Positions 13,084 through 17,936 of a stretch of DNA of 17,936 nucleotides are shown piece by piece. The translations under genes were made by a program, and so were the position numbers. The first letter of the stretch is position 1. Each line of letters starts with the position of its first letter. The stretch is from an uncultured Eubacteriales bacterium (lineage in GTDB: Bacteria; Bacillota; Clostridia; Peptostreptococcales; Anaerovoracaceae), in contig URWB01000040.1 of the NCBI GenBank assembly GCA_900551415.1, positions 1 through 17,936 on the forward strand. The letters run 5' to 3'. Under the pieces are notes generated by a model. That model searched no databases and was not told the DNA's origin. It saw only the letters and a list, made by a program, of their open reading frames with translations.

Positions 13084-14289
13084 ATGGATAACTTCAAATT
13101 CAGCACCATCGAAGAAGCATTAGAAGATCTTCGCCTGGGTAAAATCATTCTCTGTACCGATGATCCGGATCGTGAAAACGAGGGGGACTTCATCTGCGCC
13201 GCGGAATTCGCGACCACCGAAAACGTCAATTTTATGGCGGTACATGGCAAAGGGCTCATCTGTATGCCGATGAGCAGCTATTACTGCCAAAAATTGCAGC
13301 TGCCGCAGATGGTGGATTACAATACGGATAATCACTGCACCGCTTTCACCGTTTCCATCGACCACGTGGACACGACCACCGGAATCTCTGCACAGGAACG
13401 CGGCTATACAGCAAGAATGTGCGTGAATGAAAACGCCAGAGCCGATGATTTTCGCCGTCCCGGGCATATGTTCCCTCTTTTGGCGAAACCAAACGGCGTT
13501 CTGGAAAGAAACGGCCATACAGAGGCCACTGTAGATCTGATGCGGCTGGCAGGTCTGAAGGAATGCGGACTTTGCTGCGAAATCATGCGGGAAGACGGCA
13601 CCATGATGCGCACGCCGGAACTGAAAGAACTGGCACGAAAATATGATATTAAATTTATATCCATCAAAGCACTGCAGGATTACCGCAAAAAACACGAAAA
13701 ACTGGTGGACTTGGTCGCCAAAACGAAAATGCCGACCCAGTACGGAGATTTCACCGCCTACGGCTATGTTAACAAGCTGAACGGCGAGCATCATGTCGCG
13801 CTGGTCAAGGGCGACATCGGCGACGGCAAAAATCTGCTCTGTCGTGTCCATTCGGAATGTCTGACCGGTGACGCCTTCGGTTCCCAGCGCTGCGACTGCG
13901 GACAGCAGTTTGCCGCGGCAATGCGGCAGATCAACGCAGAGGGTCGCGGGATTCTGCTTTATATGCGCCAGGAGGGCCGCGGGATCGGTCTCATCAACAA
14001 GCTGCGCGCGTACGAGCTGCAGGATCGCGGCATGGATACGCTGGAAGCGAATCTGGCGCTCGGCTTTGCGGCAGATCTGCGCGAATACTTCATCGGCGCA
14101 CAGATTTTGCAGGATCTTGGCGCAAAAACACTTCGTCTTCTGACGAATAATCCGGACAAGGTCTACCAGCTTGCGGACTACGGTATGGACATCATCGAGC
14201 GAGTGCCGATCCAGATCGCGGCTAATGCCCATGACCTCTTCTATCTGAAGACCAAACAGGAAAAAATGGGTCATCTGTTAAAATACTAA
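13084..14289 (+). CDS. ribBA: Bifunctional DHBP synthase / GTP cyclohydrolase II RibBA
   Basis: RibBA makes both starting materials of riboflavin. Its N-terminal half forms dihydroxybutanone phosphate from ribulose 5-phosphate and its C-terminal half opens GTP. Residues 1-200 show DDPDRENEGDFICAAEF, GLICMPMS, RPGHMFPL, RNGHTEATVDL. Residues 205-401 show RVHSECLTGDAFGSQRCDCG with the zinc cysteines C259, C270 and C272, MRQEGRGIGLINKLRAYELQ and LLTNNPDKV. At 401 residues it is full length, and both active sites look intact. AGAAAGGA precedes the ATG. A 107-base gap separates it from ribH. Confidence 0.97.
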   Translation: MDNFKFSTIEEALEDLRLGKIILCTDDPDRENEGDFICAAEFATTENVNFMAVHGKGLICMPMSSYYCQKLQLPQMVDYNTDNHCTAFTVSIDHVDTTTGISAQERGYTARMCVNENARADDFRRPGHMFPLLAKPNGVLERNGHTEATVDLMRLAGLKECGLCCEIMREDGTMMRTPELKELARKYDIKFISIKALQDYRKKHEKLVDLVAKTKMPTQYGDFTAYGYVNKLNGEHHVALVKGDIGDGKNLLCRVHSECLTGDAFGSQRCDCGQQFAAAMRQINAEGRGILLYMRQEGRGIGLINKLRAYELQDRGMDTLEANLALGFAADLREYFIGAQILQDLGAKTLRLLTNNPDKVYQLADYGMDIIERVPIQIAANAHDLFYLKTKQEKMGHLLKY

Positions 14290-14395
14290 CTTGCGGCAAA
14301 GCTCTAGCCGCGCTAAAAAAGAAATCAGAAGGAAAATAAAACAAACCAAGCATTACACATTACGCGATACGCGAAAATCAAGAAAGGAAACGATT

Positions 14396-14863
14396 ATGAA
14401 CATTTACGAAGGAAAATTGGTATCACAGAACACCAAAGTCGGCATTGTGGCCGCGCGTTTTAACGAGTTTATCACCTCCAAGCTCCTGTCCGGAGCCATC
14501 GATACCCTGCAGCGCCACGATGTAAAGCCGGAGGATATCGACGTAGCCTGGGTTCCGGGTGCTTTTGAAATTCCTCTCATCGCCTCCAAGATGGCACAGA
14601 CGGGTAAATATGACGCCCTGATTTGTCTCGGCGCAGTTATCCGCGGGAACACTTCTCACTATGACTATGTTTGCAGCGAGGTTTCCAAGGGTATCGCACA
14701 GGTATCTTTAAACCAGAATCTTCCTGTTATGTTTGGCGTGCTGACCACCGAAAATATCGAGCAGGCCATTGAACGTGCCGGAACCAAGGCAGGAAACAAG
14801 GGCAGCGAATGCGCGGAAAGTGCGATTGAAATGATCAACCTGATCCGCAGCATCGAAGCATAG
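14396..14863 (+). CDS. ribH: 6,7-dimethyl-8-ribityllumazine synthase
   Basis: RibH condenses dihydroxybutanone phosphate with the pyrimidine made through RibD, in the penultimate step of the pathway. I choose the ATG at 14396 (MNIYEGKL) behind AGAAAGGA; an upstream in-frame ATG at 14291 adds a tail foreign to the family. The 155-residue product has GIVAARFNEFITSKLL, VAWVPGAFEIPL, LGAVIRGNTSHYDYVC with the catalytic histidine, and GVLTTENIEQAIERAG with NKGSECA. All are typical and the length is normal. It is the last rib gene and is followed by a long palindrome. Confidence 0.97.
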   Translation: MNIYEGKLVSQNTKVGIVAARFNEFITSKLLSGAIDTLQRHDVKPEDIDVAWVPGAFEIPLIASKMAQTGKYDALICLGAVIRGNTSHYDYVCSEVSKGIAQVSLNQNLPVMFGVLTTENIEQAIERAGTKAGNKGSECAESAIEMINLIRSIEA

Positions 14864-14901
14864 CATGTGCGCATGCCATGCCAGACGCGCACTCCGCAAT
14901 C

Positions 14902-14969
14902 AAAGGACAGAAGTCCGCGTGACGCAATCTCAGTTTAGAGTCTGAGGTTGACGCGGACTTCTGTCCTTT
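14902..14969. terminator. Long perfect 19-bp palindrome after ribH
   Basis: AAAGGACAGAAGTCCGCGT (14902-14920) pairs exactly with ACGCGGACTTCTGTCCTTT (14951-14969). An inner CTCAG/CTGAG stem (14929-14933, 14942-14946) extends the structure. It lies between ribH and the convergent TRAP permease remnant and probably terminates both, although the T-runs are short (CCTTT). The stem is longer than other terminators here and may be a dispersed repeat. Confidence 0.75.
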
Positions 14970-14997
14970 ATATAAATATGAAAGGTTTCCTGGTCAA

Positions 14998-15492
14998 TTA
15001 ACGCACAAACGCCAGTGACAATGCCGGAACATAGGTAATAATCAGCAAGGCGATGACACCTGTGATGAAATATGGAATGATATATTTGAACATAGATTCC
15101 ATCTTAATCTTCGCGACAGCGGCGCCAACGAACAAGTTGCAGCCATACGGCGGCGAACATAAGCCTAACGCGAGATTTACAGCCATGATAACACCGAAGT
15201 GAACCGGATTGATATGCATGGCTTCTACGGTAGGCAGCAGCATCGGCGCCATGACAATAATCGCCGGTACTGTATCCAGGAAACATCCGATCAAGAGCAG
15301 CACCAGATTGATGAACATTAGGACGACGTACGGACTGTCGGATACACTTGTCAAGAAGGTTGTGATCATCTGCGGAACTTTTTCAAAAGTCATGAAGGTG
15401 GAGAATACAGTAGAATACCCTAATAAGAACGAGGTTACCCCATTCAGAACAGATGTGTCGAGAAAGACATTGTACAATCCCTTCAAATTCAT
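14998..15492 (-). pseudogene. TRAP transporter large permease (DctM), C-terminal remnant
   Basis: The minus-strand frame encodes about 164 residues matching the C-terminal third of DctM-type TRAP permeases, which import organic acids with a periplasmic-type binding protein. Visible are FEKVPQMITTFLTS, LVLLLIGCFLDTVPAIIVMA, MLLPTVEAMHINPVHFGVIM, NLALGLCSPPYGCNLFVG, and the last helix VIALLIITYVPALSLAF. A full DctM has about 425 residues. Upstream of the apparent ATG at 15492 there are in-frame stops (TGA two codons before) and no ribosome binding site, and no DctQ or DctP gene follows. I read it as a truncated, inactive gene. Confidence 0.85.
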
Positions 15493-15682
15493 GTCTTTTC
15501 ATCAAAAGCGGCAAGATAATTTCCCGTCACCATTTGACACCGTATTCAATTAGGATTGCCCGCTCCGGCCTTATGCTGCTTTTCTGCACCTCTCGGTCAG
15601 CTGCTTCTTTACTGCGAATTTCCAATAAAAAGTGGGCTCTAAGCATACCTGTGCTGTGATTCAGTTTTTCATGGCGGCTGCT
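15493..15682. other. Spacer between the DctM remnant and the Nudix gene
   Basis: About 190 bases. A 39-codon minus-strand frame (15646-15527) ends in ILIEYGVKW but has no ribosome binding site. No clear terminator after the Nudix gene. The DctM breakpoint lies at its left edge. Confidence 0.35.
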
Positions 15683-16087
15683 TTAGGCGCAGCATGTTTT
15701 TATCGTTTCGATCAGTCTCACATCCGCCGGCAGCCAATCCACAGAATCTAAGCTTTCCATGGTCAGCCACTTTGCGGCTTCATGTTCCTTGAGGATCAAA
15801 TCACCCGAAACAATTTCTGCCCAGAAGCAATCCATCGACAGATGGAAGGTTGGATAATCATATTCGATAATCTCAAGCAATTCTCCCACCTTGATTTCCG
15901 TATCTAATTCTTCCATAATCTCACGTTTTAACGCTTCCTGCGGTGTTTCGCCATCTTCAATCTTGCCGCCAGGGAATTCCCAACCACCCTTAAATTCTCC
16001 ATAACCTCTTTGCGTCGCAAAAATCATAGGCACTCCTGCTTCATTTACCGCTTTTATGACTGCGGCGACCACACGTATCGTCTTCAT
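15683..16087 (-). CDS. Nudix hydrolase, MutT/CTP-pyrophosphohydrolase-like
   Basis: A 134-residue Nudix protein, probably a (deoxy)nucleoside triphosphate pyrophosphohydrolase that cleans oxidised or non-standard nucleotides. The Nudix box is complete: GKIEDGE, seven residues, then REIMEELD, the metal-binding helix. Before it comes the MutT-like IFATQRGYGEFKGGWEFPGG. A C-terminal DWLPADVRLIE motif is also usual in this group. The ATG at 16087 follows GAGGTG and lies only nine bases after the stop of the DUF3427 helicase remnant, so the two were one transcription unit. The gene looks intact while its partner is broken. Confidence 0.92.
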   Translation of the reverse strand: MKTIRVVAAVIKAVNEAGVPMIFATQRGYGEFKGGWEFPGGKIEDGETPQEALKREIMEELDTEIKVGELLEIIEYDYPTFHLSMDCFWAEIVSGDLILKEHEAAKWLTMESLDSVDWLPADVRLIETIKTCCA

Positions 16088-16096
16088 TTTTCACCT

Positions 16097-16912
16097 CTAT
16101 GCATTGACAATGTATTCATAAATATCTTCACGTACCGGAACATCCAGCAGCCACTCGATTTCGACCGCTTTTTTGTCCGTTTTGGGCATTATAAATTCCC
16201 TGCATTTTCCGCTCGCGCGCATATTCCCCAAGTAATAGAACTCTTTCGAAATACTATCGAACACCGGAAAAGTTTTTGTCTTTTTATCAAACTTATAGCC
16301 GCCAATGTTCAGCGGCACTTCGTTTCTTTCCCAATTCAAGAGCCTGCAAACATCCTCATAAGTATACTTTTGATACAAAACAAAGTTCGTATTCCGATAA
16401 GTGTTCGAAAAATCTCTTTCGTAGCGGCTGATTCCAAATTCCACAAGCTCCTTTAAAATATCGCGAAACTCCGCGTTTTCCAGCATCTTCGCAAACGACT
16501 TTGCGGTCCGATAATCTTGCTCGTTTGCCTTGTCCTTTTCCAAGAAAACACACTCTGCGTAAGTGCCTCTGTTTCCGCCGGACGGAAATTTGTTTGTCAT
16601 GACGTTTACGATATTTTCCATTTGATTTTGATTCATGTGAATACCATAGTCATGGTCAAGATCTGTCTGCAGCCCATGAAACAACGCAACGCCTTGTGTA
16701 TAGGTCAGCATTCGTTTCAAAAGCCGCAGCTCGTGAATCCGTTTTCCGTTCGCAAGCTTTTTGGAAACGAATTCGATGACCTTTTCTTCATCTTCTCCAA
16801 CGCGGATTCTATATTCCGGCTCGTATTTTACAAGAAATTTATAATAGCTTTATAATAGCTTCCCAAATTACTATTATCAAAAATTCGCAGAACATCCATT
16901 TTATGCAGCATC
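16097..16912 (-). pseudogene. C-terminal part of a DUF3427 SF2 helicase, frameshifted and internally deleted
   Basis: The longest open frame (16720-16097, apparent TTG start) encodes a DUF3427-type C-terminus: LLKRMLTYTQGVALFHGL, RTYAEC-like NRGTYAECVFL, NFVLYQKYTYEDVCRLLNWE, NIGGYKFDKKTKTFPVF, then SKEFYYLGNM and EIEWLLDVPVREDIYEYIV. Homology extends upstream of 16720 as KYEPEYRIRVGEDEEKVIEF. A perfect 11-bp tandem duplication (16839-16849 and 16850-16860) then breaks the frame; removing one copy joins MDVLRIFDNSNLGS to YYKFLVKYEP. FPVF is followed almost directly by SKEFYYLG, although family members carry some 50-60 residues in between. The helicase C-terminal domain is absent upstream. Inactive as a helicase. 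Confidence 0.8.
16839..16860. repeat. 11-bp perfect tandem duplication causing a frameshift
   Basis: TTATAATAGCT occurs twice head to tail (16839-16849, 16850-16860). On the minus strand it introduces a TAA and shifts the helicase frame; one copy alone would restore an uninterrupted reading through GSYYKFL. Confidence 0.9.
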
Positions 16913-16932
16913 CTTTATCCTAAAATTTGCAT

Positions 16933-17241
16933 TCATCTTACCATCCTCCTACTGTGTTTTCTTCGATAAACAAATCGCGCGATCAGGATCGGCACCAGAC
17001 AGATGATCGCGTAGATCCCGCACAAAAGCGCTCCCAGCATACGAAAATCCATAAAGCCGCCTGCCGGTGACAGCGCACATGCCGCAGCTCCGATCAGTGC
17101 CGCAAGCGGCGCTAAAAAAGGGATCGCGCGGATCCATGGATTCTTCGCTTTTTTGCAGAGGACATACTGTAAAAAAAATAAAACCAATATGGTCAGCAGC
17201 ATGACCGTCTGTATGGTATAGTCTTTTCCGTTCAGTTCCAT
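16933..17241 (-). CDS. Unknown three-helix membrane protein, possibly SOS-controlled
   Basis: A 102-residue protein with three predicted membrane helices: residues 13-30 (VMLLTILVLFFLQYVLC), 40-58 (IPFLAPLAALIGAAACAL) and 68-92 (MLGALLCGIYAIICLVPILI), joined by a basic loop (KKAKNPWIR) and ending in a strongly basic tail (YRRKHSRRMVR). I recognise no family. The ATG at 17241 has a good ribosome binding site (GAAAGGA, seven bases away) and a perfect consensus promoter 42 bases upstream. It sits between the two halves of a broken helicase gene, in the place of the missing helicase C domain. The SOS-like box in the promoter spacer suggests DNA-damage control. A longer frame on the same strand overlaps it, but promoter and ribosome binding site favour this gene. 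Confidence 0.72.
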   Translation of the reverse strand: MELNGKDYTIQTVMLLTILVLFFLQYVLCKKAKNPWIRAIPFLAPLAALIGAAACALSPAGGFMDFRMLGALLCGIYAIICLVPILIARFVYRRKHSRRMVR

Positions 17242-17282
17242 CGTCCCATCCTTTCTTTTTTCCGCGCAGCGATGTTTTCTTC

Positions 17283-17311
17283 ATTATATTGAACATTCGT
17301 TTTCTTGTCAA
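17283..17311 (-). promoter_or_regulatory. Perfect consensus promoter with SOS-like box in the spacer
   Basis: Minus strand: TTGACA (17311-17306), 17-base spacer, TATAAT (17288-17283). The spacer holds AAACGAATGTTC (17302-17291), 7 of 8 bases of the GAAC-N4-GTTC core. This is the same layout as at the yneA promoter at 10669-10697. It drives the 102-aa membrane protein. Confidence 0.82.
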
Positions 17312-17413
17312 CGAGCTTGCGAAAATAGTCTTGCTGCATAAGACTTGATCCAAATCATAATTTGAGCCAAAAAAAGCATCACGAGGGAAAAAAACGCGTC
17401 CGGACGTGTGACC

Positions 17414-17836
17414 ACGGATTTCATAGATGTTTCTGCCTTCGATATTGTCATCACGTTTATCCGGTGTTGCCGTCATCCCAAGTGTAAACGAGGGCTCAAA
17501 GTAATCCATGACTTTTTTGTAACTGTCCGCGCTGGTATGGTGCGCTTCGTCGTAGATGCACGCTTCGAAATAATCACGCGAAAAAGCCTTTAAGTTTTCC
17601 TGCTTACTTAAAGTTTGTACAGTAGCGAACAGAAAATCAGCGTTAAAGTCACGCGCATTCCCGGATAAGATTCCCGTCTTGATTCCACTCCCAAAAACAC
17701 GTTCAAAAGAAGCTTTTGCCTGTTTCGCGATTTGCTTTCTATGCACGACAAAAAGCACTCTTTTAAATCCCAGTTCTCTCATCGCAAAAGCAGCAGCATA
17801 AGTTTTGCCGGTACCCGTGAATGTCAAGGTTTTTTA
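17414..17836 (-). pseudogene. N-terminal helicase-domain fragment of the DUF3427 SF2 helicase
   Basis: The minus-strand frame carries the first RecA-like domain of an SF2 helicase: motif I TGTGKT right at the start, Ia-like VLFVVHRKQIAKQA, FATVQTLSK, motif II DEAH in YDEAHHTSADSY, and motif III TATP in LGMTATPDKRDDNI. Family resemblance ends after GRNIYEIR near 17414. From there the frame stays open by chance to 16949, overlapping the membrane protein gene in another frame. A stop just before Walker A (minus strand, about 17837) and absent upstream homology show that the 5' part, which in this family often carries a PLD-like nuclease domain, is lost too. It belongs with 16097-16912 as pieces of one gene. 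Confidence 0.85.
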
Positions 17837-17936
17837 GGGAATTTCTAAAAAAAATTTCAGTTGTCGGTTGTTGGGTTGTCGAAACCTAAGCGCAACCTCG
17901 TACCTTGTCGTCTATAGTCCTAAACAGTCTGTAACC
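17837..17936. other. Unexplained sequence at the window edge beyond the helicase break
   Basis: No gene or homology recognised. It starts at a small palindrome TTTTTTAG-GGAATTT-CTAAAAAA (17830-17852) exactly at the helicase breakpoint and continues with TTGTCGG/TTGTTGGG/TTGTCG near-repeats. It may be the end of an insertion, or an assembly artefact. Confidence 0.4.

Noticed and set aside
13120..14274. 384-codon open frame on the minus strand
   Set aside because: It lies wholly opposite ribBA, which has complete catalytic motifs; no ribosome binding site or known motif. It is a coding shadow.
15527..15646. 39-codon minus-strand ORF ending ILIEYGVKW
   Set aside because: No ribosome binding site and no recognised family; too short to support.
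16949..17827. A single intact 292-residue helicase gene
   Set aside because: Homology ends at residue ~138; the rest overlaps the membrane protein gene, which has its own promoter and ribosome binding site. The start also lacks the N-terminal region.
17854..17936. Integrase-like peptide when the tail is read as complement without reversal
   Set aside because: That reading is not a biological strand, and 25 stop-free codons are expected by chance fairly often.

Overview
The window looks like chromosomal DNA of a low-to-mid GC Bacillota, most likely a clostridial relative. The grounds are strong AGGAGG-type ribosome binding sites, consensus -35/-10 promoters, the alaS-ireB-ruvX gene order, a YneA-type LysM protein behind Gram-positive SOS-box-like sites, and a PrsW family protease. 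I see no tRNA, rRNA, CRISPR array, intact transposase or plasmid gene. The species cannot be fixed from sequence reading alone.

Left part (1-5.5 kb): a housekeeping block with the 3' part of mnmA, a small membrane-anchored protein, alaS, ireB, ruvX and a lone PTS EIIC-like membrane protein. These genes serve tRNA modification and charging, cell-envelope stress signalling and DNA/RNA junction processing. Middle (5.5-9.9 kb): a membrane-anchored XRE regulator, a large secreted amidohydrolase with extra N- and C-terminal domains, and a convergent PrsW-like membrane protease. Next (9.9-11.3 kb): a gene-poor stretch holding a YneA-like division inhibitor with up to four LexA-like operators, then a peptidase T gene reduced to its two ends. 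From 11.3 to 14.9 kb there is a complete riboflavin operon, ribD-ribE-ribBA-ribH. It has no recognisable FMN riboswitch; its upstream region carries five successive hairpins instead.

Right part (14.9-17.9 kb): a gene graveyard. It holds a TRAP permease cut down to its C-terminus, an intact Nudix hydrolase, and a DUF3427-type SF2 helicase broken in several independent ways: the 5' end is lost, the middle is lost, an 11-bp tandem duplication shifts the frame, and a segment inside DUF3427 is missing. Where the helicase middle is lost sits a three-helix membrane protein gene. Its consensus promoter has an SOS-like box in the spacer, the same layout as at yneA.

The most interesting signals are (i) the apparently shared SOS-like operator architecture of yneA and the unknown 102-aa membrane protein, (ii) the structured rib upstream region lacking an FMN aptamer, and (iii) repeated internal deletions that leave both gene ends in place. 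I did not find a clearly intact, wholly new multi-gene system.
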